From: Nemertoderma westbladi
Lineage: Eukaryota; Xenacoelomorpha; Nemertodermatida; Nemertodermatidae
Reading direction: 5' to 3'
DNA: 26,920 bases
Assembly: GCA_032718475.1 (NCBI GenBank)
Contig: JAUCBJ010007208.1
Coordinates: 1-26,920 of the forward strand
Part shown: piece by piece, positions 9,401 through 16,959 of the stretch
Position numbering within the stretch: the first letter of the stretch is position 1
How the letters are laid out: each line of letters begins with the position of its first letter
Made by a program: the position numbers and the translations under genes
The notes under the pieces: generated by a model
What the model was told of the DNA's origin: nothing
What the model saw: the letters and a program-made list of their open reading frames with translations, nothing else
The model's database searches: none

Positions 9401-11022
9401 TTGCATGTATTGAGGGACAGATACATAAATTCAACATCTTGACATATTTTTACTTCCTCAATGACCTGTCTACCTTCTAGAACTATACAAAATGTAATAC
9501 AACCCAACTGTTTTAATACTTTCCCATTTACACTCACCAGTTTCTCCTCGCTGGGTGGATTAATGTTGGCGATGTCAATTCCCTGGTTATGGAGCAGCTC
9601 TATACCGGCAACGGTACACTGGGAACCGGTATCAGGAATTGCAGATTGGTCTCCAACTGACTTCTTTGTTACATGGTCGAATAACGTTACTGAGACGTAT
9701 GGAGTAGCGGAATGCCTAACCGTGGCGATGTGGATGGCGGATGAGGGTTTTGGAGAACTGCTACGGTTCCAGTTATTACTGCCGAAATTCGATTTATTTC
9801 GACACACTTGCGCAAAGTGATGGGATTTGTGACAGTATGAGCACGTTTTTCCCTTTGCCGGGCACTCCTTGCCACCATAGTGTTTATCGTAACCACATTT
9901 AGTGCAGGAATCCGCTTGAGGGCCTCGTGAACTTGACGGGTTCCTATTCCTGCTCTTCGATCGATATCGGCCCTTATATTTTTTCTTACCAGTAGTTTGG
10001 TTTGTGGATGAAGCAGCTGTCAACATTGAAGATTTATTACTCGACCCAGCCAGTACATTTTTCACCTTGACTCGATGTATTCTTGCAGCTTCTTCACTGC
10101 GGCAAAATTTTACGGTTTCATCGTGGTTCAATGCTGGAAATTTACCCAATAAATCTTGTCGAATTTCTTCATTTTGTATGCCGACAGTTATTAAGGTTGA
10201 CATCCACTCATCGTGCCCCATGGAACGTAACCCCGCTGTAGCAGCAGATTCGCATAGATGGGTATAGAAGTCATCGAAACTCTCGCCGTCTTGTTGTCGG
10301 CATAAGGTAAGCTCCAACCGATCCAAGGCGACATTCTGTTTACCTCGTAGATATGTTTCGAACATGTCCAAAACTTCTTCTAAACAGAGGTCAGTGTCTT
10401 GTGGAACGTGTACCACGTGTTCCATCTTAGACAAAAGCAGAGGTGTGCAGTAGCCAAAAAATGCCGAGACTTGTTCGTCACGTGGTTGCTTGTTAAGCTG
10501 GACCACCTTAGCATAATTTCTCCACGATTTCCTCCACCGATTAAAACTTTTAATTGTGACGTCATCATCAAGAATCGGGGGTTTATTTACTGGAGCTCGT
10601 GGAGCATTGGCGGTCGGTTGGCTACCGGTACCTACTGCCCCCGGTATGGGATCAGTAGCAATAGGCCCGACGTTACCTACCGGTACTCTAGGAGGTGTCG
10701 GTACCTGACTAGATAAAGTTACAACAACAGACCTATATTTAATCATATTGGAGGAACATAAATCAAAATTGTCTTCCTCCGTATCACAGTCGATATCGTG
10801 TTCCTGTAAAACCAAAATGGAATCACCTATTTTATCGAAGGCAACCTCAACTTTACCTAGCAATAGTTGCAAATTTTGAATTACGGCTGCAGGCCTATCA
10901 TTTGGGCTGACAGCATGGATATCATTGAACATTGCTTCCAGTTGATTTACTAAACGGATGTAGTTTGCCTTGAAGCCGGAGTGGCTCTTTTTTAGCCGCC
11001 TCAACAACTCCTGGTCCGCCAT
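6406..11022 (-). CDS. gag-pol: Gag-Pol polyprotein of the Gypsy-type element
   Basis: One frame of 1538 codons; I take the ATG at 11022 (MADQELL) as the start. Gag covers residues about 1-410 and ends in a basic stretch plus two zinc knuckles: C373-x2-C-x4-H-x5-C387 (one residue longer than canonical) and C394-x2-C-x4-H-x4-C407. Protease has DTG at 464-466. Reverse transcriptase spans about 640-910, with VLDAKKGYWQVDL (Asp748) and HRLVDDILV (Asp810, Asp811); the usual aromatic first residue of YxDD is Leu. RNase H has ETDAS (Asp957), Glu1001, ITDHCPL (Asp1027) and DALSR (Asp1074). Integrase has the HHCC finger (His1198, His1201, Cys1231, Cys1234) and the DD35E triad Asp1262, Asp1316, Glu1352, then a basic C-terminal domain ending RRSTRIKKNTVRFKFD. 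Gag and Pol share one frame with no frameshift, so products must arise by proteolysis. All expected catalytic acids are present. Confidence 0.97.
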   Translation of the reverse strand: MADQELLRRLKKSHSGFKANYIRLVNQLEAMFNDIHAVSPNDRPAAVIQNLQLLLGKVEVAFDKIGDSILVLQEHDIDCDTEEDNFDLCSSNMIKYRSVVVTLSSQVPTPPRVPVGNVGPIATDPIPGAVGTGSQPTANAPRAPVNKPPILDDDVTIKSFNRWRKSWRNYAKVVQLNKQPRDEQVSAFFGYCTPLLLSKMEHVVHVPQDTDLCLEEVLDMFETYLRGKQNVALDRLELTLCRQQDGESFDDFYTHLCESAATAGLRSMGHDEWMSTLITVGIQNEEIRQDLLGKFPALNHDETVKFCRSEEAARIHRVKVKNVLAGSSNKSSMLTAASSTNQTTGKKKYKGRYRSKSRNRNPSSSRGPQADSCTKCGYDKHYGGKECPAKGKTCSYCHKSHHFAQVCRNKSNFGSNNWNRSSSPKPSSAIHIATVRHSATPYVSVTLFDHVTKKSVGDQSAIPDTGSQCTVAGIELLHNQGIDIANINPPSEEKLVSVNGKVLKQLGCITFCIVLEGRQVIEEVKICQDVEFMYLSLNTCKKLGIVPWSFPKPPPLCSEMRTATHLCSGCQSKTDLDTPKFKKGSQPIFVQTSRTKWINNLPKNPSDNEITNIREELIKHYTTVFDSNIELRSMVGSTIGDPMRIELKADFKPFAVHAARSIPFARREQVKKELDDMVAGGIIEPVGDCPTEWCHPLVVANKPNGGIRMCVDLTNLNRQVKRVIHPTNPPLNVVADISPTSKYFTVLDAKKGYWQVDLHPEARDLTCFITPWGRFIFLRAPMGYINTGDSYNLRNDLVLSDIENIHRLVDDILVEDNDFKIHTDRICTVLERCAKHNITLNVQKFKFAKSEVKFAGYIVTDCGIKADPNKVDAISQFPTPTNRSELRSFMGLVQQLAPFSNEISSAASPLRDIMKMRNDFIWTENHKTAFNEVKKALAAPPILTTFNPKSEIVLETDASRTKGLGFALLQRLNNSDSFRLLQCGSRFLTEAETRYATIELEALAILWATRKCRMYLSGLPNYTVITDHCPLLPIFNTHTLDMVENVRIQNFKMKLSEYNFNLIWRKGKDHCIADALSRAPVSDPDMEDENEGIIMKNISAIAIQAAVTALDDSDFNRSPPYVDPILEKINNVATTDEDYQALINAVKSNFTLPFTNNSFVQQLKGTWNELSIDDNLVIFGRRLIIPKTLRKEVIDRLHDSHQGIERMKRRSRESVYWPGINSDLTNRVRQCSKCQERLPSNHKETYFADPPPSRIFESVSSDLFYYGGKCYLTYVDRLSGFPFIARWASDPSASQVIAQVRQYFVQTGVPVRMRSDGGPQYQSKEFRHFLCRWGVRWEPSTPYYPQSNGHAEVNVRILKNLVAKADDGRIDTEPFLRGLLELRNSPRIDGRSPSQIVYGHPLRSQVPAHYRSFAKEWQQQAHSANEVAWRESKKAEIRYNRNARDLPVLEPGTRVLIQNPKTKRWSKTGIVAEIGTHRDYDVRLPSGQVIWRNRRFLRPSYSNTSGESVNPSISDSDTTVNLRRSTRIKKNTVRFKFD

Positions 11023-11255
11023 TGCAATCAAATCTGTCTTTAGATAGATTTACGGCAGTTACCGGTAATTTAAATTGTGAATAGGTTTTTACTATTCACA
11101 CATTCCAACATTCACCCGACAGTAAGGTCTGCAACGTCAGTCAGTTCTGACGTACCGGGGCAGGGCTAAACAAAAACGCATATCAGCATCAGATATCGCG
11201 GTAGGCCTAATTCGGTAATTAGAGCAGTTCAGTAGTTGCAGGTTCAGTCAGTTCA
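11023..11255 (-). other. Untranslated leader of the LTR element
   Basis: Lies between the primer-binding site and the gag start. It holds two perfect small hairpins: 11076-11084 with 11092-11100 (tgtgaatag / ctattcaca, 7-base loop) and 11134-11140 with 11147-11153 (acgtcag / ctgacgt, 6-base loop). Leaders of this kind usually carry genomic-RNA dimerisation and packaging signals, so these are candidates by position only. Confidence 0.5.
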
Positions 11256-11275
11256 GATCCTACACATCTGCGCCA
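11256..11275 (-). promoter_or_regulatory. tRNA primer-binding site
   Basis: Directly inside the 5' LTR the element reads TGGCGCAGATGTGTAGGATC. Its complement ends in CCA and fits a tRNA 3' end exactly: end of the T loop (GATC), 5-base T-stem strand, 7-base acceptor strand (CATCTGC), discriminator G, CCA. A G discriminator and a GCAG-type acceptor fit a serine tRNA best, but the identity is not settled. Confidence 0.8.
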
Positions 11276-11547
11276 TCATGTGATTATCTTTGTAATAACA
11301 TTAAGGTCTGAACCATAACACCATTGTCACATATATTATTACACATATATAGCAGTATAGATATGGGCCTACAACTATTGGTGCCGGCACTTCCTGTGCC
11401 TGACATACATAGTATACCGTTACAGTGTTACTGACTCACAACACAGTATTATATATATACATACCGGTAGCATGTCTGCATGTCATATATTAATAACCAC
11501 CACCAGATAACGGGGGAGGGGGGCATATTCTCAATGGGAATACATCA
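11276..11547 (-). repeat. 5' LTR (272 bp)
   Basis: Same sequence as the 3' LTR plus a 4-base duplication (gacatacatagtata instead of gacatagtata). It should hold the transcription start. The TA-rich run tatatatata at about 11450-11460 is the likely TATA region when read on the minus strand. Confidence 0.95.
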
Positions 11548-11552
11548 CCACG
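11548..11552. repeat. Target-site duplication ccacg (right copy)
   Basis: Second copy of the 5-base target, continuing into atatcgcctagagacg of the interrupted 72-bp unit. Confidence 0.93.
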
Positions 11553-12843
11553 ATATCGCCTAGAGACGTATGGGAGACGTGCATTCTCGGTAGCCGCTCC
11601 CACAGTGTGGAAATCAATCCCACGATATCGCCTATAGACGTATGGGAGACGTGCATTCTCGGTAGCCGCTCCTACAGTGTGGAACTCAATCCCACGATAT
11701 CGCCTAGAGACGTACGGGAGACGTGCAATCTCGGTAGCCGCTCCTACAGTGTGGAACTCAATCCCACGATATCGCCTATAGACGTATGGGAGACGTGCAT
11801 TCTCGGTAGCCGCTCCTACAGTGTGGAACTCAAACGATATCGCCTATAGACGTACGGGAGACGTGCATTCTCGGTAGCCGCTCCTACAGTGTGGAACTCA
11901 ATCCCACGATATCGCCTAGAGACGTATGGGAGACGTGCATTCTCAGTAGCCGCTCCTACTGTGTGGAACTCAATCCCACGATATCGCCTATAGACGTATG
12001 GGAGACGTGCATTCTCGGTAGCCGCTCCTACAATGTGGAACTCAATCCCACGATATCGCCTATAGACGTATGGGAGACGTGCATTCTCGGTAGCCGCTCC
12101 TGCAGTGTGGAACTCAATCCCACGATATCGCCTAGAGACGTACGGGAGACGTGCAATCTCGGTAGCCGCTCCTACAGTGTGGAACTCAATCCCACGATAT
12201 CGCCTATAGACGTACGGGAGACGTGCATTCTCGGTAGCCGCTCCTACAGTGTGGAACTCAATCCCACGATATCGCCTATAGACGTATGGGAGACGTGCAT
12301 TCTCGGTAGCCGCTCCTACAGTGTGGAACTCAATCCCACGATATCGCCTATAGACGTACGGGAGACGTGCATTCTCGGTAGCCGCTCCTACAGTGTGGAA
12401 CTCAATCCCACGATATCGCCTATAGACGTATGGGAGATGTGCATTCTCGGTAGCCGCTCCTACAGTGTGGAACTCAATCCCACGATATCGCCTAGAGACG
12501 TATGGGAGATGTGCATTCTCGGTAGCCGCTCCTACAGTGTGGAACTCAATCCCACGATATCGCCTATAGACGTATGGGAGACGTGCATTCTCGGTAGCCG
12601 CTCCTACAATGTGGAACTCAATCCCACGATATCGCCTATAGACGTATGGGAGACGTGCATTCTCGGTAGCCGCTCCTACAGTGTGGAACTCAATCCCTCG
12701 ATATCGCCTATAGACGTATGGGAGACGTGCATTCTCGGTAGCCGCTCCTACAGTGTGGAACTCAATCCCACGATATCGCCTAGAGATGTACGGGAGACGT
12801 GCATTCTCGGTAGCCGCTCCTACAGTGTGGAACTCAATCCCAC
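11548..12843. repeat. 72-bp tandem array, right part (18 units)
   Basis: Continuation of the array beginning at 4686. It counts as 18 full units once a 4-base deletion near 11833 (ctcaaacgatat) is allowed for. Unit variants seen on the left recur here in the same order: a cctagagac unit with ctcccacagtgtggaaatc, followed by one with ctactgtgtgg. The array therefore grew partly by copying multi-unit blocks. Long frames on both strands are by-products of the stop-free 72-base unit. Confidence 0.95.
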
Positions 12844-12935
12844 AGGATGTCCGCGATACCTCAACATTGGGGTCATTTAAATCAAAACAAAAAACATATT
12901 TGTATCGGGCTGAATTCGGAGGGCAGGACAATTAA
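12780..12935 (+). pseudogene. C-terminal end of a CR1/L2/Jockey-type LINE ORF2
   Basis: The last 72-bp unit runs in frame (LEMYGRRAFSVAAPTVWNSIP) into unique sequence QDVRDTSTLGSFKSKQKTYL, then YRAEFGGQDN and a TAA stop. Non-LTR retrotransposon proteins commonly end in FSVxAPxLWNSLPxxLRxxxSLxxFKxxLKTxLF, which this matches. It is the presumed parent sequence from which the 72-bp unit was excised and amplified. Nothing upstream of the motif survives here, so it is a fragment rather than a working element. Confidence 0.85.
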
Positions 12936-13968
12936 CTATTTGTTTTTAATATGCATTATGTTAGACCCCTTTTGGTCAAAAGACAACGATCGCTACCCTT
13001 ACAATATTGGGCGGCGACTCCTATGATAGGTAAGCATATTGCCGTAAAATAGTTGATGTCTTATTGGGTGATGTATTGCATTTTGGGACGGCGTAGTGCA
13101 CACAGGGTTAATTCCGTGACATAGACCAACTTGAAACTGATCTGGATTTGGAAGAAACAAAATTGCGATAACTATGGAGAATCGGGAAGCCTGGAAGCCA
13201 TTTCCACGGCCCAACCTCGCTCGACCTGCTGTAGTAGTAGTAGTAAACAAATTACCCAGAACAGCATACTGTAAAGTGTTACTTTACAAACAATTCGTTT
13301 TTATTACTCTAAAGTTATGTGGACTGACTTAAATTGGACCCATTTATACTGTATTCTTGAAGGGTGTGGTGGAAATCAACCAGAACCCAAAGTTTAGTCA
13401 AACAGAGTTCATGGAAACGGAGACATCTAAAAGAGAGAGATTCTATTGGTGTAGGTTGTTACTATAAGGAACTGCACATACTGCATTAAACTACCAATAA
13501 TGGCAATTTTATATGGAAATCTTATGGAATTTTATGTCACCTTCAAATGTTTATGGCAATACCGATGTGTGGTTGGAGCGATAACGAATGTATTTGTTAT
13601 CATTGTGCGTTAATTATGCAATCAATTATTGAAGTAAAGATTGATTATCGTAGACTGCACAATAAGTCCTAGTTATTAACACAAACACTAAACAGTTAGA
13701 ACAAACAGATATGAGGTGTAGAGATCTAAGTACAGGAATTGTTCTTGTTATCATAAGAAAGAAAGGTTTGTCATATAGGGAGTGTAATCGACAAGCTGGC
13801 TGGGGTCGCAAACCTCTATCCCCAAACGGCCCATTCTTCCGTGTCCCGGTGTGCCCAAGCCGAATGGGATTATTGTCGAAACTGTTGATGTGGAACTGAC
13901 CCTCATTCGCCCCACTGTCGCCGTTATGTCCCCGACCTGTTTGGTACACCCTTGGGCATTATAATGCT
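12936..13968. other. Unassigned sequence after the LINE tail
   Basis: The first part may be LINE 3' untranslated sequence. I see a (gta)n run at about 13227-13243 and a small palindrome gtaaagtgttactttac near 13271-13287 that resembles the ends of the 2048-2186 element. A minus-strand open frame at 13626-13949 has no recognisable domain, and the sequence around it may be an unidentified repeat. Confidence 0.35.
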
Positions 13969-14120
13969 CTCCATAGCGAAAAATATCAAACGACACTATT
14001 GGGGCTCGAATCCGGTACCTAGATTTCTAACTTCCGGTTATTAGCAGCCGGGTGTGTGTGTGTGTCTATGACACCGGGTTCCAGCCCCAATAGGGTCGGT
14101 TGATATTTTTCGCTATGGAG
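13969..14120. repeat. 152-bp terminal-inverted-repeat (MITE-like) element
   Basis: The arm 13969-14016 (ctccatagcgaaaaatatca ... ctattggggctcgaatccggt) is mirrored by 14073-14120 (... ccccaatagggtcggttgat ... cgctatggag), with about four mismatches over 48 bases. The 56-base middle includes a (gt)n run at 14051-14063. It has no coding capacity. Flanking target duplications are not certain. Confidence 0.75.
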
Positions 14121-14141
14121 ATTATCAATATCATACTGTAC

Positions 14142-14162
14142 TATATATATATATATATATAT
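14142..14162. repeat. (TA)n microsatellite
   Basis: About ten TA dinucleotides just outside the 152-bp inverted-repeat element; such elements often sit in TA-rich targets. Confidence 0.9.
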
Positions 14163-14832
14163 CATTTATTGACAAAAGTTTTAGTATATGAATGATAAAT
14201 AAATATCCACATCTTTTAGAATTATACCCTCTGCGTAACATCGGTTACAATCATCCACTTTGACATATCGACCACAATTATCAATTCTGAAACTTATGTT
14301 ACTATCCTACTCATTACTCTAGAATGCCACCGTTTTTTTCCCACTCCACTCAATTTCACAGACTGGTCAGTGAGAAGGTCCTCGCGGGAGTACTCTGGGT
14401 TGGCTTCCCGCAGTTATCATTATCAGGTGTATAAGATGGTTACTCAATTCTTTGGTGTCATCCCCCCCCCCCCCTCGCAAATCAACATGTTAGTAAAAGG
14501 TTACCCAGGCACAGCACTAGCTTTGCTATTGTGTCTAAGTAATCTCCTAAAATTGTAGGCACCAGTCAATGGCGACTGATAAACAATAACCTTTAGTAAT
14601 TATATTACTATTTCATACAATTTTTGGTGCGGTGCATCTGTATTGTTTGTGAGGTATCTTTAAATTATTTGATTTATTTTTTTAAAGAGAGCACAAAAGA
14701 ATAAACAATTTCTATCAAAATAACAAATATATGCTCACCACAAATACTCTGTCCATAGCACACAACACATTGACAATTGCTAAAAATATAGATATAACAC
14801 TTATAGCAGGTATGACGACGCTAAGAAATAAT
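14163..14832. other. No gene recognised
   Basis: Contains a poly-C run at about 14462-14474 and short AT-rich stretches. Open frames here are short and have no recognisable similarity. Confidence 0.4.
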
Positions 14833-16740
14833 TATGTAAATAAATAAATATGTAAATAAATAAATATGTAAATAAATAAATATGTAAATAAATAAATATG
14901 TAAATAAATAAATATGTAAATAAATAAATATGTAAATAAATAAATATGTAAATAAATAAATATGTAAATAAATAAATATGTAAATAAATAAATATGTAAA
15001 TAAATAAATATGTAAATAAATAAATATGTAAATAAATAAATATGTAAATAAATAAATATGTAAATAAATAAATATGTAAATAAATAAATATGTAAATAAA
15101 TAAATATGTAAATAAATAAATGTGTAAATAAATAAATATGTAAATAAATAAATATGTAAATAAATAAATATGTAAATAAATAAATATGTAAATAAATAAA
15201 TATGTAAATAAATAAATATGTAAATAAATAAATATGTAAATAAATAAATATGTAAATAAATAAATATGTAAATAAATAAATATGTAAATAAATAAATATG
15301 TAAATAAATAAATATGTAAATAAATAAATATGCAAATAAATAAATATGTAAATAAATAAATATGTAAATAAATAAATATGTAAATAAATAAATATGTAAA
15401 TAAATAAATATGTAAATAAATAAATATGTAAATAAATAAATATGTAAATAAATAAATATGTAAATAAATAAATATGTAAATAAATAAATATGTAAATAAA
15501 TAAATATGTAAATAAATAAATATGTAAATAAATAAATATGTAAATAAATAAATATGTAAATAAATAAATATGTAAATAAATAAATATGTAAATAAATAAA
15601 TATGTAAATAAATAAATATGTAAATAAATAAATGTGTAAATAAATAAATATGTAAATAAATAAATATGTAAATAAATAAATATGTAAATAAATAAATATG
15701 TAAATAAATAAATATGTAAATAAATAAATATGTAAATAAATAAATGTGTAAATAAATAAATATGTAAATAAATAAATATGTAAATAAATAAATATGTAAA
15801 TAAATAAATATGTAAATAAATAAATATGTAAATAAATAAATATGTAAATAAATAAATATGTAAATAAATAAATATGTAAATAAATAAATATGTAAATAAA
15901 TAAATATGTAAATAAATAAATATGTAAATAAATAAATGTGTAAATAAATAAATATGTAAATAAATAAATATGTAAATAAATAAATATGTAAATAAATAAA
16001 TATGTAAATAAATAAATATGTAAATAAATAAATATGTAAATAAATAAATATGTAAATAAATAAATATGTAAATAAATAAATATGTAAATAAATAAATATG
16101 TAAATAAATAAATATGTAAATAAATAAATATGTAAATAAATAAATATGTAAATAAATAAATATGCAAATAAATAAATATGTAAATAAATAAATATGTAAA
16201 TAAATAAATATGTAAATAAATAAATATGTAAATAAATAAATATGTAAATAAATAAATATGTAAATAAATAAATATGTAAATAAATAAATATGTAAATAAA
16301 TAAATATGTAAATAAATAAATGTGTAAATAAATAAATATGTAAATAAATAAATATGTAAATAAATAAATATGTAAATAAATAAATATGTAAATAAATAAA
16401 TATGTAAATAAATAAATATGTAAATAAATAAATATGTAAATAAATAAATATGTAAATAAATAAATATGTAAATAAATAAATATGTAAATAAATAAATATG
16501 TAAATAAATAAATGTGTAAATAAATAAATATGTAAATAAATAAATATGTAAATAAATAAATATGTAAATAAATAAATATGTAAATAAATAAATATGTAAA
16601 TAAATAAATATGTAAATAAATAAATATGTAAATAAATAAATATGTAAATAAATAAATATGTAAATAAATAAATATGTAAATAAATAAATATGTAAATAAA
16701 TAAATATGTAAATAAATAAATATGTAAATAAATAAATATG
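14833..16740. repeat. 16-bp minisatellite, about 119 units
   Basis: The unit is tatgtaaataaataaa, repeated without net insertion or deletion for 1908 bases. Only eight single-base variants are visible: tgtgt at 15121, 15633, 15745, 15937, 16321 and 16513, and tatgc at 15329 and 16161, all in register. The reverse strand has no stop in any frame, so it shows open frames of over 600 codons spelling a 16-residue Ile/Tyr/Phe/Leu repeat. I treat these as artefacts of the repeat. Confidence 0.97.
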
Positions 16741-16959
16741 CATCTAAATGACGTAAATAACAATACCTTAATTGGCCGGTTAAATAAATTAATAATTACT
16801 ACTCGAGCAGCGATAAGGCACAATGTATAAAGCTCATTGCTTCCATACATACATTATTATGTATGTATTCTTCAGCTCCTTCTCCTCATGAAGGTAAGTA
16901 ACATGATGATGTTACAGTAGGTAGCAAAATGTCGTTGTTAAGCTGGTATAGCATTCGTA
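16741..16959. other. Spacer between two minisatellites
   Basis: Unique sequence with a 22-base palindrome near 16847-16868 (atacatacat / atgtatgtat). A donor-like gaaggtaagta occurs near 16889-16899, but no exon around it is recognisable. Confidence 0.4.

Larger units (their letters stand above)
5859..11547 (-). mobile_element. Complete Ty3/Gypsy-type LTR retrotransposon (5689 bp)
   Basis: The element lies on the minus strand inside the 72-bp array. In its own orientation the order is 5' LTR (11276-11547), tRNA primer-binding site, leader of about 230 bases, one gag-pol frame (6406-11022), about 280 bases of untranslated sequence, polypurine tract and 3' LTR (5859-6126). The LTRs run TGATGT...ACATGA and by eye are identical except for a 4-base indel (cata duplicated in the 11276-11547 copy). 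Domain order protease, RT, RNase H, integrase places it in Ty3/Gypsy (Metaviridae). There is no envelope frame and no chromodomain. An uninterrupted frame, near-identical LTRs and an exact target duplication all point to a recent insertion that may still be competent. Confidence 0.96.

Noticed and set aside
11022-11031. Earlier start of gag-pol three codons upstream of the ATG
   Set aside because: That position is TTG; the first ATG in frame is at 11022, which is the more credible start in an animal genome.
13626-13949. Minus-strand 107-codon frame and overlapping frames near 13711-13996
   Set aside because: No domain or family pattern that I recognise, and overlapping frames are equally long. 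It may be an unidentified repeat.
13990-14020. ggctcgaatccgg resembles a tRNA B box (GGTTCGAATCC)
   Set aside because: No cloverleaf or A box fits around it, and the sequence is part of an inverted-repeat arm.
14821-16850. 640- and 672-codon minus-strand frames rich in Ile, Tyr, Phe and Leu, like a giant membrane protein
   Set aside because: The 16-bp unit has no stop in any frame on that strand, so all three frames give the same 16-residue pattern. No start context, domain or independent evidence supports a gene.
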